12,717 nt of DNA from Baffinella frigidus (lineage: Eukaryota; Cryptophyceae; Cryptomonadales; Baffinellaceae). Under the pieces are notes generated by a model. It saw nothing but the letters and a program-made list of their open reading frames with translations. It was not told the DNA's origin and searched no databases. The stretch lies in NCBI GenBank assembly GCA_026770585.1, contig MU646766.1, positions 307,551 to 320,267 of the forward strand. Direction: 5' to 3'. Both the position numbers and the translations under genes were made by a program. Of this stretch, positions 1 to 8,041 are shown piece after piece. Within the stretch, counting starts at the first letter, position 1. The number at the start of each line of letters is the position of its first letter.

Positions 1-8
1 CTCTCTCT

Positions 9-72
<64 letters not shown>
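1..72. repeat. CT microsatellite
   Basis: Almost pure CT dinucleotide tract with a few TT and CG interruptions, running from the window edge to about position 72. It may continue outside the window. No gene is visible next to it. Confidence 0.95.
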
Positions 73-73
<1 letters not shown>

Positions 74-289
74 ACAGCTCGAAGAACCTACATGTAAGGG
101 TTCTCAAGGACCTCAAGGATTGGGTGGGATGTGGTTAGAGCTCTTATGCTTCAATCATGGGATACCATGAGCCTGATACAGGCTGACTTGGGTTCGGTGC
201 GGGTGTGCGCGTGTTCCCAGTTGGGGACTCCTCAAAGACCCCAAGAAGAACCAACCCTGTATCCCCTCTTCACGAGCCTCTGCACTGGA

Positions 290-680
290 GAGCTAAACGC
301 GATCCGAAAGCAACAACATGCTTTCTCTGCAGATCCTTTCTACGGAAGGGCGTGTCGTTGGGTCATGTTGGGAGCATTCAAAACCTAAAGGTCCTAAAGG
401 GATACCTTCAGCCTACTTGCTTCGTCATGGTTCGTGTGCAAGCAAAATCCTCTGGATTATCTTGAGGATACCCTTTAGCCGGTTTTGCCGCGATCCTCTG
501 TACAGGGGGGGGCTTAATGTGGTCCGAAAAGAAGCCTGGCTTGTCTGCAGAACCAGTTCAAGTGTCCGCCTATGGTGGGAATTAAAAGAACCCGAAGGAC
601 CTAAAGAACAAAAGGGGAAGCAGCCACCACGCATGTTCCAGTCCAAGCTTCGAAAATCTCAACGGTACCGTTGGATGGGC
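290..680 (+). repeat. Two diverged copies of a dispersed repeat
   Basis: Two head-to-tail related units are visible. Unit A, around 290-400, has GCGATCCGAAAGCAACAACA followed by a CTGCAGATCC block and then CCTAAAGGTCCTAAAG. Unit B, around 510-680, has GTGGTCCGAAAAGAAGCC, then CTGCAGAACC, then GAACCCGAAGGACCTAAAG, and ends in AATCTCAACGGTACCG. The two copies are strongly diverged. Related sequence occurs in the opposite orientation near 1532-1570 and 1866-1982. Open frames here are short and unconvincing, so I read this as old repeat DNA. No terminal repeats or transposase-like protein were recognised. The rest of 73-2000 holds no gene I can support. Confidence 0.5.
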
Positions 681-1012
681 CAGCTTGGAAACTTGTGGCG
701 TGAAGGGGGTACAGATTCCTGCTGAACCCGATGGTGCTTAGCAGTGACCTAGACGGCGACGGAGTGGGGGATCTCGAATGTCTCTCGAGTGTCTCTCGGG
801 TGTCTCTCAAGTGTCGAGCGGAGGAGGACGCCGGCGTCCTCCTGGTAGCCGAGGTGGCCCATGTTGCACGTAACCCTTTTTCAAAACACCAAAAATACTC
901 CCTTCCAACACCAGAATCTTTCTACGTGGATATTTCGGCGTTAAGAACGTCTTTGCTGTGGCAGCGGTATGTATCTTTCTTTTAAACAAAACGCGGGCGT
1001 GACTGAGAAAAT

Positions 1013-1026
1013 AGCCAAATTTGGCT
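1013..1026. repeat. 14-bp perfect palindrome
   Basis: AGCCAAATTTGGCT reads identically on both strands. It lies in an AT-richer stretch with no coding signal. It could be chance or a dyad binding site. Confidence 0.5.
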
Positions 1027-1516
1027 GTTTTGGAAATCCTTAATTTTCTTGGAATTTATAAGCTGTTGTGGGAGACCCCCCCCGGATGGCACGCAATACA
1101 GGTGGCGTCCAAGGACGACATGTGTTCTCTTTCTATTTGTACACTTTTCACTGACTCAACATTTCGGCTACCAGCTCCTTGATGGAGCCTCTGCAGAATC
1201 TCCATCAGCTCGTAGCTCCACGAAAAAGTCCCGTGTAGGATGCCCGGAGTCCTTAGACATGCGGGGCTGGGCTATAACATCGAAATGGGTTCCAGCAACC
1301 ATGACGGGCCTCCCGTTCGCATCAACGTTTGGGGCGGGATTCGTGCAAAATCTGAGAAACTGAGCAAGCCTGATCGAATCCTTGCTCTTTTGGTCGAAAA
1401 ATGTGTATTGTGATCGCAAAATAAGTAAGAGTTGTTGACTTAAAAGAGGGACGCTCACGCAATCTCCGTGTCCTTGTTGTTAATTTACATAAACCGGTAG
1501 TCATGGTTGATGGGTC

Positions 1517-1627
1517 CTCGTCGGCCACACTAGGTTCTGCAGAAAGGCCCTGCTTCCTTTCGGATCGCATCAAGCCTCCTGGTGCAAAGGATCACAGCAG
1601 AGACTTTTACTTGGTGTGGCCGACGAG
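1517..1627. repeat. Short inverted-repeat unit with 14-bp arms
   Basis: CTCGTCGGCCACAC at 1517-1530 is repeated as its exact reverse complement at 1614-1627. Between the arms lies a reverse-orientation copy of the CTGCAGAA...CCTTTCGGATCGC part of the repeat seen near 290-680. A third copy of the arm core, TCGGCCACACTA, occurs at about 1819-1830. The arrangement looks like a remnant of a small inverted-repeat element, but no target-site duplication is clear. Confidence 0.45.
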
Positions 1628-1716
1628 AACAAATCAGAAAGCCTCATAAGTACCAGTTGTTGGTTGAAAACTGAAACTGGCTCGTGTGAGGGTCTTTTTC
1701 AGTTTTTCTACAAACA

Positions 1717-1747
1717 AACCTGTCAGTTTGGGCCAAACTGACAGGTT
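1717..1747. repeat. 31-bp perfect inverted repeat (hairpin)
   Basis: Two 15-base arms around a single central G at 1732. The left arm contains ACCTGTCAGTTTGG and the right arm its exact complement CCAAACTGACAGGT. The arms match completely. There is no T-run directly after it and no gene ending nearby, so a terminator role is not indicated. Confidence 0.8.
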
Positions 1748-1865
1748 ATTGGGTTCAAAAAGAGATCGGCAGCCCTCGCTGGTGCTTAAAAACTTCTTGA
1801 TAGACTTTGATGGTACTTGTCGGCCACACTACCCGTGCCCCCTTTACGTCAAATGTTGACAAATT

Positions 1866-1982
1866 GGGTACCGTTCAGATTTTTAAAGCCTGGACTGGAA
1901 ACTGCGTACTTCCTTTAGGTTATTTAGGTTCTTCCAGCTCCAACATAGGCGGACACCGGAACTGGTTCTGTAGAAAGGCCAT
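1866..1982 (-). repeat. Inverted copy of the dispersed repeat
   Basis: Read on the minus strand, this segment resembles 540-676. Shared blocks on the plus strand include GGTACCGTT, AGCCTGGACTGGAA (near-match on the other copy), CATAGGCGGACAC and GGTTCTGTAGAAA. The similarity is patchy, so the copies are old. No coding function is visible. Confidence 0.55.
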
Positions 1983-2117
1983 GCTCCCTCTAATGACTCA
2001 CAGGTTATGAGCTCAGACCACTCGAGCCTCACAACCAGTGGTTGTCAGAAGGCCCATAACCTGAACGCGAACGCGTTCGGGGTCAGGAGTCGCGGGGGCG
2101 CTCTTGGTGTGGACGAG

Positions 2118-2468
2118 ATGCTCGAGGGGTTCGCCACGCAGCTGGTGGACAAATTCGTGGCGCCATCTCTCGCTTGCTCTCGCTCGCTCGCTCTCTCTCT
2201 CTCTCTCGCGCGCTCTTTCGCTCGTTCTCTCTCTCGCACACACACGCGCGCGCGCGTGCGCTCTCTCTCTCGCTCGCGCTCTCTCTCTCTCTCTCTCTCT
2301 CTGTCACACACACACACACACACACTCTCTCTCTCTCTCTCTCTCTGGCAACGTCGACCCAGAGCAGCTCGGCGTGGGCGATGGCAAGGTGGTTCTGCGC
2401 GACGTGACCTTGCCATCGCGCCTCAAGCCCGAGGCGTTGGACTCGCTTGCGCTACCACTCACGATCCG
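2118..2468 (+). CDS. VPS13/chorein-type N-terminal fragment, split by a microsatellite
   Basis: This looks like the start of a VPS13-family bridge-like lipid-transfer protein, which moves lipids between membranes at contact sites. The first part, ATG at 2118 to about 2165, reads MLEGFATQLVDKFVAPSL. The second part, 2347-2468, is in another frame and reads NVDPEQLGVGDGKVVLRD, then a TLPSRLKPEALDSL stretch ending LPLTIR. The pattern (start with a Leu-rich helix, then DxxQL, G-x-V-x-L, and a LP-x-x-I strand) matches the chorein N-terminal domain as I know it; ATG2 shares this domain and is a less likely alternative. The two parts are separated by CT/CA repeat with no AG acceptor before the Asn-Val-Asp codons. 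The second part ends in a good donor (CCG|GTAAGG, mid-codon). No continuing exon is seen, and the nucleotidase gene on the other strand ends at 2644, so this is either a fragment or has its next exon far away. Confidence 0.6.
2166..2346. repeat. Compound CT / CA / CG microsatellite
   Basis: About 180 bp of CT and CTCG units with two CA tracts and a purine-pyrimidine alternating stretch near 2240-2262 (CACACACACGCGCGCGCGCG). There is no AG dinucleotide across the tract. It separates the two parts of the chorein-type reading frame. Confidence 0.9.
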
Positions 2469-2535
2469 GTAAGGTGTCACTGTCGGAAGCTGCGTGGCGA
2501 TCCGGTAAGGTGTCACTGTCGGAAGCTGCGTGGCG
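2462..2535 (+). repeat. 36-bp tandem duplication containing a splice donor
   Basis: Two essentially identical 36-bp units start at 2462 and 2498. Each contains CGATCCGGTAAGGTGTCACT, so the presumed donor CCG|GTAAGG of the chorein-type exon is present twice, 36 bp apart. Use of the second donor would place an in-frame TAA in the product. Confidence 0.85.
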
Positions 2536-2643
2536 TTGCCAGGAGCACACCCACACTGTGTGACTCATGGCAGTCATGGCAGTCGTGCCACTCGTGTGGC
2601 GTGCCACTCGTGTACTGACACACCGTGACGTGGCACGCGCGGA

Positions 2644-5600
2644 CTAGGCGGTATCGCTCTCGAAGCCAGGGCAGAGGTCATCCATGTCCGCGAGGCAAAC
2701 AACCGCCAAATCCTCAGCCACGCTTCCCAGGAAGCTCCGCGTCCACCCCCCACCCCCTTCCGCCCCCCCTCCTACGCCTCCCCCTCCCCCGGGCTGCTCC
2801 GCCGCGTCATTCGAATCACAGGAGAAGAAGTCACCCCAGGTAGCGCCGAGGGCGTCCTCGGAAGGCTCTCTGGCGCGCAGCTCGCTGACTACTGCTACTG
2901 CTTGCCAGGATGTGCAGTCGCGTACTGCCTTCACCTGCATCCGGACAACCTCGTCAGGAACTCACTGGCTGACTGACTGACTGACTGATTGATTGACTGA
3001 CTGACTGACTCACTGACTGACTGACTGTCTGACTGACTGATTGATTGACTGACTGACTGACTGACTGTCTGACTGACTGACTGACTGTCTAACTGACTGA
3101 CTGTCTGACTCACTCACTTTCAGGGTGACAGACTGACGGAGACCACACCCGTGAGAACCCACCAACCACCGAAGCAGCGCACCAACCACTGCCAGCGCAA
3201 CTGCAATCTGGCCAGGGCCTGGCCATGGGCACAGTGCGACTCAAGAGCGCGGTGCCCGGTGGCTGAGACCAAAAAAACGCCCAGCCTCGTCAGGAACTCA
3301 CTGACTCACTGACTCACTGACTCACTGACTCACTCGCTCGCTCACCCACCCACTCACTCACTCACTCACTGGCGCAATCACTCCATCACTCCATGACTCC
3401 ATCACTCCACCACTCCATGACACACACCATCCAGGGTGCCTTCTCGTGTACCGCAGCCTTTCGGGGGGCTGTGTGTGGAAGGTGGTGTGAACGCGGTTCA
3501 GGCTTTGGGGATTAGGGTTCAGGGTTTGAGGTTTAAAGTTTAGGGTTTAGGGTGTAAGGTTCAGGTTTTAAGGTTTAGGGTCTAGGGTCTAGGGTCTAGG
3601 GTTTGAAGTTTAAGGTTTGGAGTTTAGGGTCGAGGGTTTCGGGTTTAGGTTTTAGGGATTAGGGTTTAGGGTTTAGGGTGTAGGGTGTAGGGTGTAGGGT
3701 GTAGGGTCTAGGGTTTGCAGTTCGAGGTTTAGAGTTTAGGATCCAGGGTTTAGGGTTTAGAGTTTAGGGTTCAGGGTCTAGGGTTAGGGTTTGGGGTCTA
3801 GGGTTTAGTGTGTAGGGAGGGATGAGACGTCGGCCATGAGATGGTCACCGAAGTAGGTTGTATTCGAAGGATCGTGGCCCAGCCACCCGGACATGAGACT
3901 GTGGTGCCCTTGTAGGTACTCCTGCCACCGTCAACCACACACCTCTCAACACCCACCCCCGGTCCATCAGAGCCAGGAGAGAGAGAGAGAGACGCCCGCC
4001 CGCCCTCCAGCAGCACCCGGCAGCCTCCTTGAGAAGTACCGAGACTGGCCGGCAGCTTGTGACAGGATCAGGCGACCGGCGGGGCGCGGGGGTGGTTGGA
4101 TACCCCTCCCATCTCGAGGGTGGGTGCCGCCTCCCCAAGCTCGTTGGCAGCCCCGCCGCCCGGACACACGCTCTCCCCGCACGCCAGCCCCCTGCGAGAA
4201 CGTGCCGCACGCGTCAGGTGATGCGCCGCACGCGGCAGGTTGGCGTTGCCGGGGCGCATGTTGGGAAGCGCGGCGCGGCGAGGGCAGAGGCACAGGGGAC
4301 ATCACGTGGTGGGAGCGGTGCCGTGGGGGGCCACCTGCCAGCAGATGCCTGCCAGGCTGCTTTTATCACGTCGGCTAACCGCTGCAAGAACCGTGTCGCA
4401 AGGATCCCCGTGTTTTGGGCGATTGCCCCCAGGTTGCCTCGTTGCAAGCCGCGGAGATACGGGGAGGGAGGGGTGTGTGTGTGGGGGGGGTTAGGGTTAA
4501 GGGTTTAGGTTTTAGGGTTTCGGGTTTAGGGTTTAAGGTTTATGGTCTAGGTTCAGGGCTTAGGTTTCAGGGCTTAGGTTTCAGGGTGCAGGTTTCAGGG
4601 TCCAGGGTTTGGGATTTGGGGTTTAGTTTTAGGGTTTGGGGATTAGGCTTTAGGGTTTAGGGTGTAAGGGTTTAGGGGTTAGGGTTTAGGGTTTAGGGTT
4701 TAGGGTTTAGAATCAGGGTTTAGGGTTTAGGGTTTAGGGTTTAGGGTTCAGGGTTTAGGGTTTACGGTTTAGGGATTAGCACGTAGGGATAAGGGGTGAG
4801 GGGTCAGGGATTGGGGATGAGGTCGGCACCTGGTATCATTCTTGAGGCGGAAGAAGGGCGTCTTGACAGCAGGCAGTTCGAAGAAGCCTTTCCCCTTCCG
4901 CGCAAAGAACACGATGCCATCGAACAGCGCCCGCCAATCCGCCCCGAACGATTCCTGCATGATGAACTCACTGAAGTCCACCTGTTTTAGGGAGTAGGGA
5001 TAAGGGATCAGAGATGAGGACGTAGGGATGAGGGTTGAGGGATTAGAGATTAGGGATGCTGGATTAGGGATTAGGAAGTAGGGATGAGGGATTAGGGATC
5101 AGAGATTGGGGATGCGGGATTAGGGATGAGGGAAACCTGGGAGTTGGTGACGAGGAAGAGGTTGCGGCCCTTGGCCTTTTCCGCCTGCAGCCAGGACGTG
5201 ACGCGAGGACGCTTCCAGAGGAAGGTGGAGGGGGAGGCCAGGAGGGAGGGGAAGAACAGGCCGCGCCGCTCTCCGAACGCTGGGGGGCCGTACCTGTCCC
5301 GCCAAACCAACACGCCCACCCGCGTCAGGGTCTCACTCTAGGTCTCGCTCTTCCTCAGTTAATATGGGCTCATCGTCTAGTATGTTTAGATCAGGACTTG
5401 GTACAGACGCTCCAGTACAAAGCGCATCTAAATGTATTTGACAAGGAGCGCAGATTAAGTGGAGCAGATCTAGTAGTGGAGGAGATCTAGTAGTTGGGTG
5501 TGCGCGGGGTTGATCGGGTCGAGCGGCAACGCGGCGGAATGAAGGAGACGCCGCGAGGGGCTTGCTCAGGACCAGCGCATTGAAGAACCACGTGTTGGAT

Positions 5601-7155
5601 GAGAGGACGAGCGCGCGGCACTCTCTGCACCACCAGGGCTCGCCTCACACGCTGCGGACGCCCGACAAATCTCAAGGACCTACAGAGGAGGGTATTCACG
5701 TGTGTTCGAGGGCTTCGAACAAGTGCGGGAGGAACGCGTAGGCGGCTTGGTGCCCCTTCGCGTCACGACTCTCACGGGAGGCATCCTCGTTGTCCACGAG
5801 CCTCGCGCACACCAGCGCCACGGGCACGTCGAACAGCGTGCTGCCACACGGGATGCAAACGTCAGGAACAGATGAAGCGCATCCCAACGTTTCCCACCGC
5901 ACTGGGCGCGTCGTGGGTCCCACGCCTCGAGCGCCTCCGCGGCGACGCTCCTCCCCGCGTTGCTCCCCGCGTTGGTCCATCGCGCCGCGTGCCCGATCAA
6001 CCATGCCCTATGAGTCTTCTTCTTTCTTAATCTCGTAAAGTTCCTGTAAACAGGTCCTAAGCCTTGTAAAAAGTGATCAAACTACTAACTACCCACCGTA
6101 CTCCCTAACCTTGCTGACTCAACCAGGGCGAAATGACCGGGAGGGATGGGGGAAGGGGGTTCCAGCTCTGCCTCAGTACACCTGGGCTCGCCACAAAGGC
6201 ATTTGCGTTGTCCTTTTGTACTCGAGTTTCTGCTCTCAACGTGTTTTATGGCGAGTTTAATCGTACCCAGACAGAACTAGGGGTTGGCAGGGTTGGGTCT
6301 CACTTGAAGAGGAAGAAGTCGCCTCTTTCCCGGTTCACCATTTTCTGGAACTTGGGCCACAGCCCTCCCGGGTACTTCGCCTTCACTTGCTCCTACCCAG
6401 CGACGGAAACCATACGTGTCAGATGCCCTCCGCTCGCAGCGTCCGCCTCCTGCTCTCTCGAGGCTGCACCTTGTGCAACGACTGCATCTCCAGCGGGCAG
6501 ATGATAGATTTGCGAGGCTGATTTATGAGATTACGAGACGCTGGCAGAGCGCGGTGCAACGCGATGCGGACGGTACCTGGGTCAAGAAGGGGGCAGCGAA
6601 GCCGTGGCGGGCACGGCAAATGGCGCCGTGTTCGTCGATCTTGAGAACGTCGCCCGTCTCTGTGTCGAACACAAGCCCCTTGAGGCAGAAGCCCGGTTCG
6701 AAGGCAACCTCTTTCAACGCAGCCGGGTAGCCTTTGTTGTCCACCATGAAAGAGAGGAGTGCGCGGTGGACGAGCTGCGAACGAAAAAAACCTTCAGCGG
6801 GCAAGCGGCTACGGGAAGCCTTGCATTCACACCACTTGAGCAGCCAGATTCCACAGGAGGGTGCGTGCAGGGAACCAAGCACTAGAAGGGGGGAGCACCT
6901 CGTAGACTGCGGGAGTGCGGTATCGCGCGAGGGTCTGGTCCATGTCGAGCAGGTAGCACTGGCTCTTGTCCAGCTGCGGTGCCCCGCCCGCAGCAGTCAG
7001 AATGTGCCGCGATGTCGCGCGTGTGACGGCCTCGGGCACCTTTTGTCCAAAACAGAGGCTGGGTGAGGGGTGGCTGGTACCTGCTCTCGGCCTCGGGCGA
7101 TGCGCTCAGCATCGTAGAGGCTGGTCCGGGAGGTGTCTGAGCGCCGGTAGCCCAT
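2644..7155 (-). CDS. NT5DC1: NT5DC1-like HAD 5'-nucleotidase domain protein, 11 exons
   Basis: A complete minus-strand gene. Exons in order of translation: 7155-7081, 6973-6899, 6774-6577, 6392-6304, 5840-5700, 5293-5137, 4981-4830, 4191-4104, 3921-3829, 3468-3426, 2900-2644. All ten introns are GT-AG, every phase agrees, and the total is 1368 bp (455 residues plus TAG), close to the usual length of NT5DC1. HAD motifs: motif I DMDQT at 35-39; motif II TNS at 242-244 after LFLV; motif III lysine at 274 or 276 before Gly-Phe-Phe; motif IV YFGDHLMAD at 348-356. Family landmarks include NKGYP near 63-67, NTLFDVP at 146-152, DWRALFD before motif III and WGDFF at 392-396. A glycine-rich insert (408-422) lies in the C-terminal part. 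The family is predicted to be a cytosolic nucleotidase/phosphatase; the substrate is unknown. The ATG follows an in-frame TGA, which supports this start. Exon 4191-4104 is the least certain: it fits both phases but has no landmark. The acceptor of the last exon is ambiguous by one or more codons. Confidence 0.9.
2949..3415. repeat. CTGA/CACTGA satellite in intron 10
   Basis: Intron 10 of the nucleotidase gene (2901-3425) is dominated by 4-bp CTGA units (2967-3115, with ATTG and GTCT variants in a longer repeating pattern), CACTGACT units (3296-3335), CACT units and CACTCCAT units (to about 3415). An exact 19-bp direct repeat, CCTCGTCAGGAACTCACTG, introduces both arrays at 2949-2967 and 3285-3303. 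The 3120-3280 stretch between them is unique sequence without coding signal. Confidence 0.85.
3497..3828 (-). repeat. Telomere-like TTTAGGG array filling intron 9
   Basis: Degenerate heptamers of GGGTTTA, GGGTGTA, GGGTCTA and GGGTTCA type on the plus strand. The nucleotidase intron 9 (3469-3828) begins at its donor GTCTCATCCC directly in this array, and only about 28 bp near the acceptor are not array. In the sense of the gene it reads CCCTAAA. Confidence 0.9.
4490..4828 (-). repeat. Telomere-like TTTAGGG array in intron 7
   Basis: Heptamer array with a well-conserved core near 4675-4770 (consecutive TTTAGGG) and degenerate ends (TTCAGGG, GATTAGG, GGGATGAG near the exon). It covers the 5' half of nucleotidase intron 7 (4192-4829), reaching the donor GTGCCGACC. 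The 3' half of the intron (4192-4489) is GC-rich unique sequence. Confidence 0.95.
4982..5136 (-). repeat. Intron 6, wholly telomere-like repeat
   Basis: The whole 155-bp intron consists of GGGATTA / GGGATGAG / GGGATCAG-type units on the plus strand. On the gene's sense strand it starts GTTTCCCTCATCCC and ends CTCCCTAAAACAG, so donor and acceptor lie at the array edges. The flanking exons encode the motif II strand (ending TNSQ) and the segment beginning VDFSEF, and join in phase 0. Confidence 0.9.
5294..5699 (-). other. Intron 5 of the nucleotidase gene
   Basis: Donor GTGAAT at 5699 and acceptor ACAG at 5297-5294. The intron holds an AT-richer stretch (about 5345-5480) with a short direct repeat AGATCTAGTAGT at about 5465 and 5483. 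No repeat array, ORF or RNA gene was recognised inside. The exon phases on both sides (2 bases then 1) give a Thr codon. Confidence 0.75.
5841..6303 (-). other. Intron 4 of the nucleotidase gene
   Basis: Strong donor AA|GTGAGA at 6303 and acceptor GGCAG at 5841. The 463-bp interior is mixed: GC-rich near the acceptor (5880-6000) and AT-richer near 6020-6120. I see no repeat array or gene inside. The split codon AA+C gives the Asn of the family landmark NTLFD, which supports both boundaries. Confidence 0.8.
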
Positions 7156-7462
7156 CGTAGATCTCCCGGGTCAGCACAGGGGGGCGTCCAAGCGTTCCGA
7201 ACCCCCGAGAATCCGCGCGACCACACGCGGGCGGACGGGCCCGCCTCGGAAGAGGACGGGCCCGCCTTGGGACCACTCAAAGTCAACTCGATAACTTTTC
7301 CCGAAGAGCCATCGTGAATTTCGTGATCAAGTCAGTCGCCGCGATGATGTTTCAGAAGCTGGTGCCCTCGCCGATGTGCTCCCTCTACATCGTGAGAACC
7401 CTCCCCGACTCCGCAGCTGTGGGCTGCTCCTGCCGGGCCGATTTTCGCGCTGCTCCGAGGGG
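6899..7462. repeat. Arm 1 of a ~560-bp inverted duplication
   Basis: This segment contains exons 1-2, intron 1 and the upstream region of the nucleotidase gene. Its reverse complement recurs at 9275-9969, with near identity over long stretches, for example the whole of exon 1. The outer limit is at TCTACGAG (6899) and the inner limit at the GCTGCTCCGAGGGG block (7462). The arms are separated by about 1.8 kb. Confidence 0.9.
7233..7267. promoter_or_regulatory. GC-rich repeated boxes upstream of the nucleotidase start
   Basis: GGACGGGCCCGCCT occurs twice, at 7233-7246 and 7254-7267 (21-bp period), about 80-110 bp upstream of the proposed ATG and also close to the possible plus-strand exon at 7314. 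Each box contains the palindrome CGGGCCCG. A shared promoter element is a plausible inference from position only; both boxes are kept in the inverted copy. Confidence 0.3.
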
Positions 7463-7753
7463 TGGGTTCAGGGTTTCGATTTTTCTTTTCAGAGGGCTGG
7501 ACAGGGAGGGCGGGCTGCCCGCCCCCCTAAGACCACCCCAGGGGCCCCCTACGCCTCGGCCAGTCTTGGTTTTCTCATAAGAAAGCAGGCCTGCTCGCTG
7601 CTGACACTTTTCCCTGGGGCCACGCGGAGCAGCAAATGGAGAAGGACAACGCCTCTACCCTCGAGGTCCTCAACAAGATCCCGGGGCAGTCTGGGCTCAA
7701 GGCCACCTACACTGATATGAAGTCCGGGTCCATGCACAAGCTCAAGGAGAACG
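7314..7753 (+). CDS. Possible divergent plus-strand gene, two candidate exons
   Basis: Candidate exon 1 ends at 7391 at a good donor (ATC|GTGAGA). Its frame includes NFVIKSVAAMMFQKLV and then PSPMCSLYI, and stays open upstream through LDNFSRRAI, so 7314 is only a convenient lower bound and not a proven start. Candidate exon 2 runs from 7633 (after GGAGCAG) to about 7753 and contains EKDNASTLEVLNKI, then KATYTDMKSGSMHKLKEN, with codon use like real exons. Both junctions are phase 0. I do not recognise the protein. In the inverted copy (near 9410-9425) a 4-bp length change breaks exon 1 and brings a TGA, so only this copy could be coding. No further exon was found; the frame of exon 2 otherwise runs into the small element at 7833. 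Weak call. Confidence 0.3.
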
Positions 7754-7832
7754 GTGCTCCCCGAGAACCGTGCCACCTCTGCTTTGTGACAGCTCATGGT
7801 GGATCTCGTGTGCTGACAGTCGCAGCCGTTTA

Positions 7833-7973
7833 CATCAGTACCTCGCTCATCAGAAAGCGCCGTTCCCCCCAAAGACCAACATAGGGCCCTAGGGAGGCCT
7901 GCCGCAGGGCACCATTTCGCTTCCAACATCCTTTCGCTTCCGCATTTGTTTTGAAGCAGTGCGGGTACTGATG
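7833..7973. mobile_element. Small inverted-repeat element, copy a
   Basis: The left end CATCAGTACCTCGCTCAT, then CAGAAAGCGCC, a C-run and a TAGGGCCCTAGGG core match the family seen at 8681, 9813 and 10489. The right end GGTACTGATG is the exact complement of the left CATCAGTACC. Both ends differ from the family's CAGGGGTACC in the same way. TA precedes the left end, but no clean TA follows the right end. No protein is encoded, so it would be non-autonomous. Confidence 0.5.
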
Positions 7974-8041
7974 GCGCATATGCACGATGGGATGGGCAAG
8001 GGAAGCTGAGGCCCCCACGCGTGGACACAGGCTGCTTGTAA

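Noticed and set aside
1717-1747. Rho-independent terminator
   Set aside because: The organism is eukaryotic, there is no T-run, and no gene ends nearby.
2045-2416. Minus-strand frames rich in Arg-Glu repeats
   Set aside because: They translate the CT microsatellite and have no protein features.
2957-3115. CRISPR-like array
   Set aside because: The units are 4 bp with no spacers; it is a tetranucleotide satellite in an intron.
4381-4447. RGNLGAIAQNTG segment as a nucleotidase exon
   Set aside because: Its only nearby acceptor gives the wrong phase after exon 7, and the exon at 4191-4104 fits both phases and joins to the EYLQGHH segment.
4675-4770. True chromosome end
   Set aside because: The TTTAGGG units are degenerate, internal, and bounded by coding exons on both sides.
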